Of a stretch of 64,000 bases of DNA, positions 29,659 through 37,930 are shown one piece after another. Source of the DNA: Mitsuaria sp. 7 (GTDB lineage Bacteria > Pseudomonadota > Gammaproteobacteria > Burkholderiales > Burkholderiaceae_C); NCBI RefSeq assembly GCF_001653795.1, contig NZ_CP011514.1, forward strand, positions 2,457,715 to 2,521,714, in the 5' to 3' direction. The position numbers and the translations under genes were made by a program. The notes beneath the pieces are model-generated. The model was not told the DNA's origin, ran no database searches, and saw only the letters and a list, made by a program, of their open reading frames with translations. Within the stretch, counting starts at the first letter, position 1. Each line of letters begins with the position of its first letter.

Positions 29659-31035
29659 TCAGCGCGCCCCCCGGCCCGTCAGGACCACCGCCACCGTCTC
29701 GAGCATGATCAGCAGGTCGAGGAACAGCGTGTGGTTCTTGACGTAGTACAGGTCGTACTGAAGCTTTTCCAGGGAGTCTTCGATGGTCGAGCCGTATTCG
29801 TAGCGGACCTGCGCCCAACCGGTCACGCCCGGCTTCACGCTGTGGCGGACCGCGTAGTACGGGATCTGCGCGACCAGCTCGTCGACGAAGAACGGACGCT
29901 CGGGGCGCGGACCCACCATGCTCATCTCGCCGCGCAGCACGTTGATCAGCTGCGGCAGCTCGTCGATGCGGACCTTGCGGATGAAGTTGCCGACGCGGGT
30001 GACGCGGGCGTCGTTCTTGGTCGCCCACTGGGGACGGCCGTCCTTCTCGGCGTCGTTGCGCATGCTGCGGAACTTGATCACCTTGAAGGTCGCGCCGTTC
30101 AGGCCCACGCGTTCCTGCGTGTAGAAGATCCCGCCGGGCGATTCCAGCTTGATGAGCAGCGCGGTGACGGCCATGATCGGCGCGGTCGCGACCAGCAGCA
30201 CCAGCGAGGACACCAGGTCGAAGGCGCGCTTGACGGCGCTGCGCATCACGCCCTGGTTGAAGCCGTCGCCGAAGATCAGCCAGCCGGCATGGACGTGGCT
30301 GATCTTGATCTGCGCCAGCGTCTTCTCGAAGTAGGTGGCCAGGTCCACGACGCGGATGCCGTAGAGCTTGCAGTCCAGCAGCTGGCGCAGCGGCATGCTG
30401 CCGCCGCGGCGCTCGGACAGCGCGACGACGATCTCGTCCACGCCCAGGCGCATCGCCGCGTCGGTCAGGCTCTCGGCGGCCAGCAGTTCGTGTGCGGGCA
30501 CCTGAGGATCGACCTCGTTCGGGCCGGGCAGGAAGCCCACGATCTGCGCATGCGGGTCGGCGGCGCGCAGGCTTTCGCTCACGGCCAGCGCGGCGTGGCC
30601 GCTGCCGAAGATCAGGATCTTGGTCCGGCCGGCGCCCTGCGCGCCGGAGTGCGCGGCATACACGCGGTGCACCATGACCAGCGCGACGGCCAGCATGGCG
30701 GTCGTGGTCAGCAGGTCGCGGTGGGAGACGGTCGCTGGGATCAGGCTGAACAGGCCGTAGGCCAGCGGCAGGCCGATCAGCAGCGCGAAGAGCGCGCGGG
30801 CGCAGGACTGCGTCAGCGAGCGCTTGTGGGATTGGGAGTAGAGGCCGGACGCCGAGTTGATGACGAACATGCCGCCGGCGAGCGAGAGGCCGTAGGACGC
30901 GGCGAAGCTCACCATGTGCTCGCTGCTGCCTTGGCTCAATGCGACCGCGAACACCGCCGCGACGATCAGGCCCAGGTCGAAGAGCACCTGGACCAGGGTC
31001 CGACGATGGAGGTAATGGTTAAAAATTCGAATCAT
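29659..31035 (-). CDS. XrtA-associated undecaprenyl-phosphate sugar transferase (EpsB-type)
   Basis: 458 residues. Several N-terminal membrane helices and a CoA-binding-like middle (TKILIFGSGHAALAVSESL) precede a C-terminal bacterial sugar transferase domain (RAFDLVSSLVLL, ERVGLNGATFKVIKFRSM, RKVRIDELPQLINVLRGEMS, GPRPERP). It is expected to load the first sugar phosphate onto undecaprenyl phosphate for an exopolysaccharide. This family member is characteristic of exosortase loci. The start at 31035 has GGGGA six bases upstream. It is the first gene of the six-gene prs operon and has a ~400-bp leader region. Confidence 0.92.
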   Translation of the reverse strand: MIRIFNHYLHRRTLVQVLFDLGLIVAAVFAVALSQGSSEHMVSFAASYGLSLAGGMFVINSASGLYSQSHKRSLTQSCARALFALLIGLPLAYGLFSLIPATVSHRDLLTTTAMLAVALVMVHRVYAAHSGAQGAGRTKILIFGSGHAALAVSESLRAADPHAQIVGFLPGPNEVDPQVPAHELLAAESLTDAAMRLGVDEIVVALSERRGGSMPLRQLLDCKLYGIRVVDLATYFEKTLAQIKISHVHAGWLIFGDGFNQGVMRSAVKRAFDLVSSLVLLVATAPIMAVTALLIKLESPGGIFYTQERVGLNGATFKVIKFRSMRNDAEKDGRPQWATKNDARVTRVGNFIRKVRIDELPQLINVLRGEMSMVGPRPERPFFVDELVAQIPYYAVRHSVKPGVTGWAQVRYEYGSTIEDSLEKLQYDLYYVKNHTLFLDLLIMLETVAVVLTGRGAR

Positions 31036-31467
31036 GCCCGTCCCCAAAGCTGGTCACGGCACCCTCTTGGGATGCAGTCGCCGACCCGGGTGAACCTCTC
31101 AGGACTGCTCATCGCGAACACGCCCTCCGCCAGAGGAGGCCCCGTTCGCTGCGGGGGGCATCATGCCTCCCACCCCCAGGCTTGAAAGCCCCCTGTTTGC
31201 AGGGGCGATCGCCTTGCAATCCGGCTCGGTTGAACCCGTCTCGCCGTCCGCCGCTGGATCCCCGAATCGACCCTCCGGCGCGCTGACGGAGGCCATTGTC
31301 TGTAGGCCCCGTTAGGTGCAAACCCCCTGACTGAATGCTTTGAGGGACTCTCGTGCCGCAATGCACGTGAGTGAGGGGGTGTACCCCCCGAACCGGGGAC
31401 AGTTCGTGTCGTACCGTCGTCACCCTGTCAGAGAGGAAACGTGAAGGACGGACGGGGACGCGGCGGG
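31036..31467 (-). other. Leader/promoter region of the prs operon, rich in dyads
   Basis: No protein-like frame. It holds several short inverted repeats: CCCCTG/CAGGGG (31190-31205), GGGGG/CCCCC (31375-31388), CGTGC/GCACG near 31352-31367, and GTGxCG-N6-CGxCAC (31406-31423), plus a palindromic GGCGATCGCC at 31204-31213. A weak sigma-54-like GG-N10-GC pair lies close to the start codon. These are candidates for PrsR-dependent control, not demonstrated sites. Confidence 0.5.
31072..31088 (-). promoter_or_regulatory. Weak sigma-54 promoter candidate for the sugar transferase
   Basis: On the minus strand CGGGTCG, four bases, then CTGCA gives the invariant GG-N10-GC spacing (GG at 31087-31086, GC at 31075-31074). 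It matches 8 of 12 positions of TGGCACG-N4-TTGCA. It would start transcription about 28 nt before the ATG. Confidence 0.3.
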
Positions 31468-31469
31468 CG

Positions 31470-31497
31470 AAAAAAAACGCCCACCGAAGTGGGCGTT
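31470..31497 (-). terminator. Rho-independent terminator after the amino-acid binding protein gene
   Basis: On the minus strand a 9-bp stem (AACGCCCAC with GTGGGCGTT, 31476-31497) is closed by a TTCG tetraloop and followed by a run of eight T (31470-31477, the last two shared with the stem). It lies 58 bp past the stop and insulates the prs operon. Confidence 0.92.
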
Positions 31498-31554
31498 CCG
31501 TGACCTCGATGACTGCCGGATCCCCTCGTCGGAGGGGTCCGGCGCCACGCTGGA

Positions 31555-32697
31555 TCAGCGCACGACGGCCAGCTGCTCGCGGTTGCCACCCTTGTAGGTG
31601 TAAAGCGTCAGCGCGCCGTTCTTGATGTCGCCCTTGGCGTCGAAGGCGATCGTGCCGGTCACACCCTTGTAGTCGGCCGTCTTGGCCAGCACCGGCAGGT
31701 AGACCTTCGGGTCGGCGGACTTGGCCTTGACCATGGCGTCGACCATCACGTTGACCGCGTCATAGACGTACGGGGCGTAGATCTGCACCTCGACCTTGTA
31801 CTTGTCCTTGAACTTGGCCTTGAAGGCATCCAGCGACTTCTTCGACTCGCCTTCCACGCCGCCCGCTTCCGCGCAGACGACCTGGCTGTCGGAGATGGTG
31901 CCGGCGGACAGCTTGGGCAGTTCGGCCGTGCAGATGCCGTCGCCGCCCATGAACTTGGCTTCGATGCCCAGCTGCTTCATCTGGCGCAGCATCGGGCCGG
32001 CGACGGCGTCCATGCCGCCGAAGAACACCACGTCGGGCTTCTTGCCCTTCAGGGAGGTCAGGATGGCGGTGAAGTCCGTGGCCTTGTCGTTGGTGAATTC
32101 ACGACCGACGACCTTGCCGCCGGCGGCCTTGACGCCCTTCTCGAACTCGTCGGCGACGCCCTGGCCGTAGGCCGTGCGGTCGTCGATGACGGCGATGGAC
32201 TTGCCCTTCAGCGAGGTCACCGCGTACTTGCCCAGCGTGCCGCCCAGGTGGACGTCGTCAGCCACGACGCGGAATGCCGTCTTGTAGCCGTTGCGGGTGT
32301 ACTTGGGGTTGGTCGCCGACGGCGAGATCTGCGGGATGCCGGCGTCGCTGTAGATCTTGGACGCGGGGATCGTCGTGCCGGAGTTCAGGTGGCCGATGAC
32401 GCCGTTGACCTTGGAGTCGACGAGCTTCTGGGCGGCCGCGGTGCCCTGCTTCGGATCGCCGGCGTCGTCTTCGGCCAGCAGTTCGAACTTGACCTTCTTG
32501 CCGCCGATCGTCACGCCCTTGGCGTTCAGTTCGTCGATGGCCATCTTGGCGCCCAGTTCATTGTCCTTGCCCAGGTGCGCGATGGCGCCGCTGGTGGGAC
32601 CCACGTGGCCGATCTTGACCACCGCATCCTGCGCCAGGGCGGCGCCGCTTGCGGCAATGGCGATTGCGCCCACGATCACATTCAGCTTGGATTGCAT
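31555..32697 (-). CDS. Branched-chain amino acid ABC transporter substrate-binding protein
   Basis: 380-residue periplasmic binding protein of the LivJ/LivK type. The signal peptide (LNVIVGAIAIAASGAALAQ) is followed by VVKIGHVGPTSGAIAHLGKDNELGAKMA, HLNSGTTIPASKIY and DDRTAYGQGVADEF, all family segments. It is expected to bind leucine, isoleucine, valine or a related amino acid, but specificity cannot be read here. A GGAGG eight bases before the ATG fixes the start. It is monocistronic: no permease or ATPase gene is adjacent, and a strong terminator follows. Confidence 0.93.
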   Translation of the reverse strand: MQSKLNVIVGAIAIAASGAALAQDAVVKIGHVGPTSGAIAHLGKDNELGAKMAIDELNAKGVTIGGKKVKFELLAEDDAGDPKQGTAAAQKLVDSKVNGVIGHLNSGTTIPASKIYSDAGIPQISPSATNPKYTRNGYKTAFRVVADDVHLGGTLGKYAVTSLKGKSIAVIDDRTAYGQGVADEFEKGVKAAGGKVVGREFTNDKATDFTAILTSLKGKKPDVVFFGGMDAVAGPMLRQMKQLGIEAKFMGGDGICTAELPKLSAGTISDSQVVCAEAGGVEGESKKSLDAFKAKFKDKYKVEVQIYAPYVYDAVNVMVDAMVKAKSADPKVYLPVLAKTADYKGVTGTIAFDAKGDIKNGALTLYTYKGGNREQLAVVR

Positions 32698-32730
32698 CTA
32701 GGAACCTCCGACTCGGGATATGTGGAATGA

Positions 32731-32746
32731 CGTTGAGTTCTCAACG
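32731..32746. promoter_or_regulatory. Perfect dyad upstream of the amino-acid binding protein gene
   Basis: CGTTGAG-TT-CTCAACG, seven-base arms, centred 41 bp before the start codon. It could be an operator or a 5'-UTR hairpin. Confidence 0.5.
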
Positions 32747-33030
32747 CGAGCGACCATACCCCGAAAGGCGGAAGCGTTTCCATAGTGAAAATGCTGTGAA
32801 CGCGGTCACGGGCCAGACGTTGTGGCACCCCTGTCACCGGGGCAAACCCGGATGGTTTTCGCAGGAGTGCGACGGCGCACACACAGCTCGCACGCGGAGT
32901 GCGGATTTCCGCCCAGTCGATCGCCTTTCAGCGGAAGCGGCGCCCTGTCCCAGGGCTGAGCGGCACCACGACGACGCACCCCGGCACCGGGGCGGCGCGG
33001 GCTTCGCCTGAAGAAAAAATAGCAGGGATC

Positions 33031-33060
33031 AGTCGACTCAAGTCGACTCAAGTCCACTTC
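33031..33060 (-). repeat. Palindromic 10-bp tandem repeats after holC
   Basis: Units agtcgactca, agtcgactca and agtccacttc. On the minus strand two units fold as AGTCGAC-TTGA-GTCGACT (33031-33048), with six T about a dozen bases later (33014-33019), a loose terminator-like arrangement. Confidence 0.6.
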
Positions 33061-33068
33061 AAATCGGC

Positions 33069-33497
33069 TCAGGCCGACATCACGTGGTGATTCAGCGTCA
33101 GACCGAGCGCCTTGTAGGCCTTGAACCGGCCTCGTCCCGCGGCGACCTGCTCGGCGTCGGTGGAGACCAGCTCCAGCACGCGCTCGAAGCGTTCGAGCCC
33201 TGGCGGCACGCCGGGCTCGAAATTGAGCAAGACCTGGCACCCGGCCAGCGCATCGAGCTGGTCCGAGAGCAGGATGGGCGTGCGCTCCCGCAGCGGCGCC
33301 GGGGTGTCGGCGCGCAGCAGCAGGTGCGGGAGGAATTCGCCCGGGTCGAAGGTCCAGAGCGTCTGGTCCAGCCGCTCCAGCAATCTCATCGGTCCCCAGA
33401 TGCCGACGGTCAACCCGGCCGCCTGCGTCTTGCGCAGCAGGCGGCAGGCGTAGACCTGGCGGTCGGGCACGCCGGTATAGAAGTTGACTTCCGTCAC
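33069..33497 (-). CDS. holC: DNA polymerase III subunit chi
   Basis: 142-residue chi subunit, which links the clamp loader (through psi) to single-strand binding protein. It opens with the family start MTEVNFYTGVPDRQVYACRLL and has FLPHLLLRADTP and PILLSDQLDALAGCQVLLNFE. It follows pepA by 55 bp on the same strand, the arrangement seen in many Proteobacteria. Confidence 0.93.
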   Translation of the reverse strand: MTEVNFYTGVPDRQVYACRLLRKTQAAGLTVGIWGPMRLLERLDQTLWTFDPGEFLPHLLLRADTPAPLRERTPILLSDQLDALAGCQVLLNFEPGVPPGLERFERVLELVSTDAEQVAAGRGRFKAYKALGLTLNHHVMSA

Positions 33498-33552
33498 CGG
33501 ACCTGCCCTTCCCTCTTCAGTTTCCGGAAGTTCCGGGGAACGCCGACGGCGT

Positions 33553-35013
33553 TCAGCGGACCTGCGACAGCACGAAGTGCGTCAGCAGGCCGACCGGACG
33601 ACCGGTGGCCCCCTTGGCGCCGCCGCCCTTCCAGGCGGTACCGGCGATGTCCAGGTGACCCCAGCGGTACTTGGAGGCGAAGCGCTGCAGGAACTTCGCG
33701 GCGGTGATGGAACCGCCCTCGCGGCCGGCGACGTTCGCCACGTCGGCGAAGTTGGTCTTCAGGCCGTCCGCGTAGTCGTCGTCCAGCGGCAGGCGCCAGC
33801 ACGGGTCCAGCGCCGTCTCGCCGGCGGCGCTCAGCGCGGCGGCCAGCTCATCGTCGCTCGCGTACATGCCGGAGCGCACGCCGCCCAGCGCGATCACGCA
33901 GGCGCCGGTCAGCGTCGCGACGTCCACGACGGCCGCGGGCTTGAAGCGCTCGGCGTAGGTCAGCGCGTCGCACAGGATCAGGCGACCTTCGGCGTCGGTG
34001 TTCAGGATCTCGATGGTCTGGCCCGACATCGAGGTGACCACGTCACCCGGCTTGACGGCGCGGGCGCTGGGCATGTTCTCGCAGGCGGCGATCAGCACGA
34101 CCAGGTTGATCTTGGGCTTGAGCTCGACCACGGCGCGCAGCGTGCCCAGCACGGAGGCGGCGCCGCCCATGTCGAACTTCATCTCGTCCATGCCGGCGCC
34201 CGGCTTCAGCGAGATGCCGCCCGAGTCGAAGGTGATGCCCTTGCCGACCAGCACCACCGGCGCCTGCGTCTTGGCGGCGCCTTCGTACTTGGCGACGATG
34301 AAACGCGGCGGCACGTCGGAGCCCTTGGCCACCGACAGGAAGGAGCCCATGCCCAGCTTCTCGATGCCCTTCTGGTCCAGGACCTCGACCTTGATGCCGT
34401 GGCTCTTGGCCAGGGCCTTGGTCTGGTCGGCCAGGTAGGCCGGCGTGGCGATGTTGGGCGGCAGGTTGGCGCACTCGCGCGCGACGGCGATGCCGGCGCC
34501 GATCGCCTGGCCGCGGGTCAGGCCGGCCTTGACCGCCTTCACGTCGTCCTTGCCGTGCAGCAGGGCGATCTTCGTCAGCTTGGACGCGGCGGGCGCGCTG
34601 GGCTTGGTCTCGCGGTAGACGTAGGTGGCTTCCAGCGCGGCGAGCACGGTCTGCTCGGCCAGGGACTCGGTCAGCTCGGCGCCGAAACCGGCGTAGGCCA
34701 CGGAGGCGCCGGCGGCGCCCTTGCCCTTGAGCTGGCCCAGCGCGGCGCCCAGCGCGGCGCGGGCGGCCTTCAGCGACGCGCCGCTGGCGGCAACGATCAG
34801 TCTGGGGGCCTTCAGGCCGGCGGGACGGACCAGGGACAAGACCTGACCCGCCTTCAGCTCGAAGTCGCCGAGCTTGACGGCATCCTTGACCAGCGCGGTG
34901 ACGGTCTTGTCGAGCGAGGCCGGCAGGCTGTCGCCCGCGACGACCAGCACGAGGGCGTCAGCGCCGTGCGACGACAGGGCGTCGAGGGAAACGAGCTGAG
35001 AGCGGAAGTCCAT
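33553..35013 (-). CDS. pepA: Leucyl aminopeptidase (PepA)
   Basis: 486-residue cytosolic M17 aminopeptidase. Metal-binding and catalytic segments are visible: VGKGITFDSGGISLKPG (Lys and Asp ligands), DMGGAASVLGT, and the signature NTDAEGRLIL. Start ATG at 35013; the frame continues upstream only as an antisense shadow of lptF. Start codons of pepA and lptF are 28 bp apart, so the two promoters must overlap or lie in coding sequence. PepA in E. coli is also a DNA-binding protein; whether this one is cannot be told. Confidence 0.96.
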   Translation of the reverse strand: MDFRSQLVSLDALSSHGADALVLVVAGDSLPASLDKTVTALVKDAVKLGDFELKAGQVLSLVRPAGLKAPRLIVAASGASLKAARAALGAALGQLKGKGAAGASVAYAGFGAELTESLAEQTVLAALEATYVYRETKPSAPAASKLTKIALLHGKDDVKAVKAGLTRGQAIGAGIAVARECANLPPNIATPAYLADQTKALAKSHGIKVEVLDQKGIEKLGMGSFLSVAKGSDVPPRFIVAKYEGAAKTQAPVVLVGKGITFDSGGISLKPGAGMDEMKFDMGGAASVLGTLRAVVELKPKINLVVLIAACENMPSARAVKPGDVVTSMSGQTIEILNTDAEGRLILCDALTYAERFKPAAVVDVATLTGACVIALGGVRSGMYASDDELAAALSAAGETALDPCWRLPLDDDYADGLKTNFADVANVAGREGGSITAAKFLQRFASKYRWGHLDIAGTAWKGGGAKGATGRPVGLLTHFVLSQVR

Positions 35014-35041
35014 AATGCCCAGAAGTAGATAAAGTGCCCGG

Positions 35042-36241
35042 ATGTTATTCGATTCAACCGTACGCAAGGAACTGGCCCGCAGTTTCGGATTGGCCTTCGT
35101 GGTCATCCTGACCATCGTCGTGACGATGCTCCTGGTGCGCTCGCTCGGCATGGCGGCCAAGGGCACCGTGGCCCCGCAGCACGTGCTGCTGTCGCTGGGA
35201 TATCTGGCCCTCGCCCAGTTGCCGGTGATGCTGAGCCTGTCGCTGTTCGTCGCCGTCGTCATGTCGCTGGGGCGCATGTACAAGGAATCGGAGATGACCA
35301 TCTGGTTCGCCAGCGGCCTGGGCCTGACGCGCTTCGTGCGGCCGGTGCTGACGATGGCCTCGCCGGTGCTGGTCGTCGTGGCGGTGCTGATGACCATCGT
35401 CTGGCCCTGGAGCAACGACAACAGCGCCCAGCTGCGCGCGCAGTTCGAGCAGCGCAGCGACCTGTCCCGCGTCGCGCCCGGCCAGTTCCAGACCTCCAAC
35501 GACGGCTCGCGCGTGTTCTTCATCGAACGCGACCCGACCGATGAAGCCGCCGCGCGCAACGTCTTCATCATGAACAACACCGAGCACCTGGAGTCGGTCA
35601 CGACCTCGGCGCGCGGCGCGCTGCAGTACAAGGACAACCAGCGCGTGCTGGTGCTGGACCACGGCCAGCGCAACGACGTCGACCAGCGCAACGGCGACAA
35701 GTCGGTGGCGCGGTTCCAGCAGTACCAGGTCGTCGTCGACGAGGAGGTGATGCGCGTCGGCGGCACCCGCCCGCCCAAGTCGCGTCCGACGCTGGACCTG
35801 CTGGTCGAGCGCACGCCCCAGAACGACGGCGAACTGGCCTGGCGCTTCGGCATGATCCTGGGCTGCGTCAACCTGGTGCTGCTGGGGATCGGCATCTCGG
35901 CGACGAATCCGCGCCGCGCCAGCAACTGGAACCTGCTGTTCGCGCTGCTGGCGTTCATCGTCTACTTCAACCTGATCAACCTGACCCAGACCTGGGTGGT
36001 GGCCGGCAAGATGAAGCTGGGGCCGGCGCTGCTGGCCCTGCATGGCGGCGCCTTCCTGGTGACGTTGCTGCTGCTGCTCTGGCGCGAACAGGGCGCGCGC
36101 CTGGGCGCCCCGCGCAGCGGCGTGCTGCCGGCCCCGCCCGAGAACCCGGCCTACGCCGAGACGACCTTCGCCGCGCCCCCGGCCGGCGTGGTGATCGCGC
36201 CGGCGTCGATGTCCACCTCCACGCCGGGAGTGCCCACATGA
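35042..36241 (+). CDS. lptF: LPS export ABC transporter permease LptF
   Basis: 399-residue inner-membrane subunit of the LptB2FG lipopolysaccharide extractor. It starts MLFDSTVRKELARSF and has the YjgP/YjgQ topology: three N-terminal helices, a periplasmic beta-jellyroll (about residues 125-260) and three C-terminal helices (ILGCVNLVLLGIGI onward). A Pro/Ala-rich cytoplasmic tail extends past the last helix. Its stop overlaps the lptG start as ATGA (36238-36241). Confidence 0.95.
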   Translation: MLFDSTVRKELARSFGLAFVVILTIVVTMLLVRSLGMAAKGTVAPQHVLLSLGYLALAQLPVMLSLSLFVAVVMSLGRMYKESEMTIWFASGLGLTRFVRPVLTMASPVLVVVAVLMTIVWPWSNDNSAQLRAQFEQRSDLSRVAPGQFQTSNDGSRVFFIERDPTDEAAARNVFIMNNTEHLESVTTSARGALQYKDNQRVLVLDHGQRNDVDQRNGDKSVARFQQYQVVVDEEVMRVGGTRPPKSRPTLDLLVERTPQNDGELAWRFGMILGCVNLVLLGIGISATNPRRASNWNLLFALLAFIVYFNLINLTQTWVVAGKMKLGPALLALHGGAFLVTLLLLLWREQGARLGAPRSGVLPAPPENPAYAETTFAAPPAGVVIAPASMSTSTPGVPT

Positions 36242-37401
36242 GAACCGTCCGGCGGCTGCTGTACCGCGACATCCTGAGCTCCTTCACCCTGGTCATGGCC
36301 GGGTTCCTGGCGCTGTTCTTCTTCCTGGACTTCATCGACGACCTGGACCGCTTCCAGCGCCTGGGCCTGGGCATCGGGCTGGCGGTCTGGTCCAGCCTGC
36401 TGAAGCTGCCGGGCCGCTTCTACGAGCTGATGCCCATCGCCGTGCTGATCGGCACCATCTTCAGCATGGCGCGGCTGGCGCAGTCCAGCGAGTTCACCAT
36501 CCTGCGCACGGGCGGCCTCGGTCCGCAGCGCGCGCTGGGCCTGCTGAGCGTGATGGCGCTGGCCTTCGCGGTGCTGGCCTTCGTCGTGGGCGACTTCGTC
36601 AACCCCTGGGCGGACCGGCAGGCGCAACTGCTCAAGTCCAGCGCCACCGGCGGCGTCACCAACGCCCAGGGCGCCTGGATGAAGGACCGCATCGGCGACT
36701 ACAGCTACGCGGTGCATGTCGGCCGGGCCCGCGCCAACGGCGCGATGGAGGACGTCCTGGTCTTCGAGTTCGACAGCAAGGGCGCGATGGCCACGCGGCT
36801 GACCGCCAAGAATGCGACCGTCGACCCGACCGGCCGCTGGCTGATGAACGACGTGCAGCTGATGCAGTGGTCGCGCACGCGCACGCCGCTGAACGGCGCC
36901 GCGCTGGTCGCGCCGCAGCACGCGGACCCGGCGGCGCCGCAGGACAGGCTCGCCGAGAACCCGGCGGTGCGCGAGATCCTGCTGCCCAAGTACGAATGGC
37001 AGAGCCAGCTGCCTTCGGGCGTGGTGGCCGCGGCCGTCCAGCCGACCTGGAACATGTCCACGCTGGAGCTCTACCGCTACACGCGCCACCTGTCCTCGCA
37101 GGAGCAGTCGTCGGCGCAGCCCGAGATCCAGTTCTGGCGCAAGGCCTTCTATCCCTTCGCGTGCATGGTGATGGTGGCGCTGGCGCTGCCCTTCGCCTAC
37201 CTGCACTTCCGCTCGGGCGGCATCAGCGTAAAGGTCTTCGGCGGGATCATGCTGGGCATCAGCTTCGTGGTGCTGAACGCGATCACCGGCCACCTGGGCC
37301 TGCTGCGCGACTGGACGCCATGGCTCGTCGCCTCGGCACCGAGCCTGCTGTACCTGGGCATCTCGATGGGCGCGTTCTACTGGCTGGTGCGGTATCGATG
37401 A
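36238..37401 (+). CDS. lptG: LPS export ABC transporter permease LptG
   Basis: 387-residue partner of LptF. The N-terminus (VRRLLYRDILSSF) and the helices LVMAGFLALFFFLDFIDDL and MVMVALALPFAYLHFRSGG match the family. The periplasmic domain spans roughly residues 125-290. Translation is coupled to lptF. The ATPase LptB is not in this window. Confidence 0.95.
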   Translation: MRTVRRLLYRDILSSFTLVMAGFLALFFFLDFIDDLDRFQRLGLGIGLAVWSSLLKLPGRFYELMPIAVLIGTIFSMARLAQSSEFTILRTGGLGPQRALGLLSVMALAFAVLAFVVGDFVNPWADRQAQLLKSSATGGVTNAQGAWMKDRIGDYSYAVHVGRARANGAMEDVLVFEFDSKGAMATRLTAKNATVDPTGRWLMNDVQLMQWSRTRTPLNGAALVAPQHADPAAPQDRLAENPAVREILLPKYEWQSQLPSGVVAAAVQPTWNMSTLELYRYTRHLSSQEQSSAQPEIQFWRKAFYPFACMVMVALALPFAYLHFRSGGISVKVFGGIMLGISFVVLNAITGHLGLLRDWTPWLVASAPSLLYLGISMGAFYWLVRYR

Positions 37402-37474
37402 GCGGCGGGAACGCCGCCTGCCCGGCCGACGACCAGCCCGGGTCGCCGACGTTTCGCCCGAGGGAGGACTGCTG

Positions 37475-37900
37475 ATGGACGGCCTGCTGCTCTTCGCCCA
37501 CGGGGCCCGCGATCCGGCCTGGGCCGGCCCGTTCCAGGCCATCGCCGCGGCGCTGCAGACGCAGCGCCCGGACCTGCCGATCGCCCTGGCCTACCTGGAG
37601 CTGATGGCGCCCGACCTGGCCACCGCCGCCGGCGCGCTGGTCGCGGTCGGCTGCACGCGCATCCAGATCGTGCCGATGTTCCTCGGCGCCAGCGGCCATG
37701 TGCGCCGCGACGTGCCGCCGCTGGTGGAGTCGCTGCGCGCCGCGCATCCCGGCGTGCTGTTCGTGCTGCACGACGCCATCGGCGAGCAGCCCTCGGTGAT
37801 CCGCGCGATGGCGGGCGCGACGCTGGACCTGATCTCGGCCGTCACGCTCCCCGCCAACCCCCTCGACCCCGCCACGCCGACCGTGCTTCCCGAGTCTTGA
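37475..37900 (+). CDS. CbiX/SirB-type chelatase domain protein
   Basis: 141 residues with one CbiX half: LLLFAHGARDPAW at the N-terminus carries the metal-binding His, and IQIVPMFLGASGHVRRDVPPL the second conserved stretch with His. Single-domain members insert cobalt, nickel or iron into sirohydrochlorin-type tetrapyrroles or act as short ferrochelatases. GGGAGG lies about eight bases before the start. It sits 73 bp after lptG and just before a CysB-type regulator, so sirohaem for sulfite reduction is a plausible context. Confidence 0.85.
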   Translation: MDGLLLFAHGARDPAWAGPFQAIAAALQTQRPDLPIALAYLELMAPDLATAAGALVAVGCTRIQIVPMFLGASGHVRRDVPPLVESLRAAHPGVLFVLHDAIGEQPSVIRAMAGATLDLISAVTLPANPLDPATPTVLPES

Positions 37901-37930
37901 GCCCTGCGATGAACCTGCAATGAATCCGCC

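Larger units (their letters stand above)
32698..33068. other. Intergenic region between the binding protein and holC
   Basis: 371 bp without a convincing gene. Near the left end is a perfect dyad (32731-32746). Near the right end are 10-bp tandem repeats (33031-33060) preceded by an A-rich run, probably part of the holC 3' end. The rest shows nothing I can assign. Confidence 0.6.

Noticed and set aside
20853..31035. PEP-CTERM sorting signals among proteins near the prs operon
   Set aside because: No protein in the window ends with a VPEP-type motif, membrane helix and basic tail.
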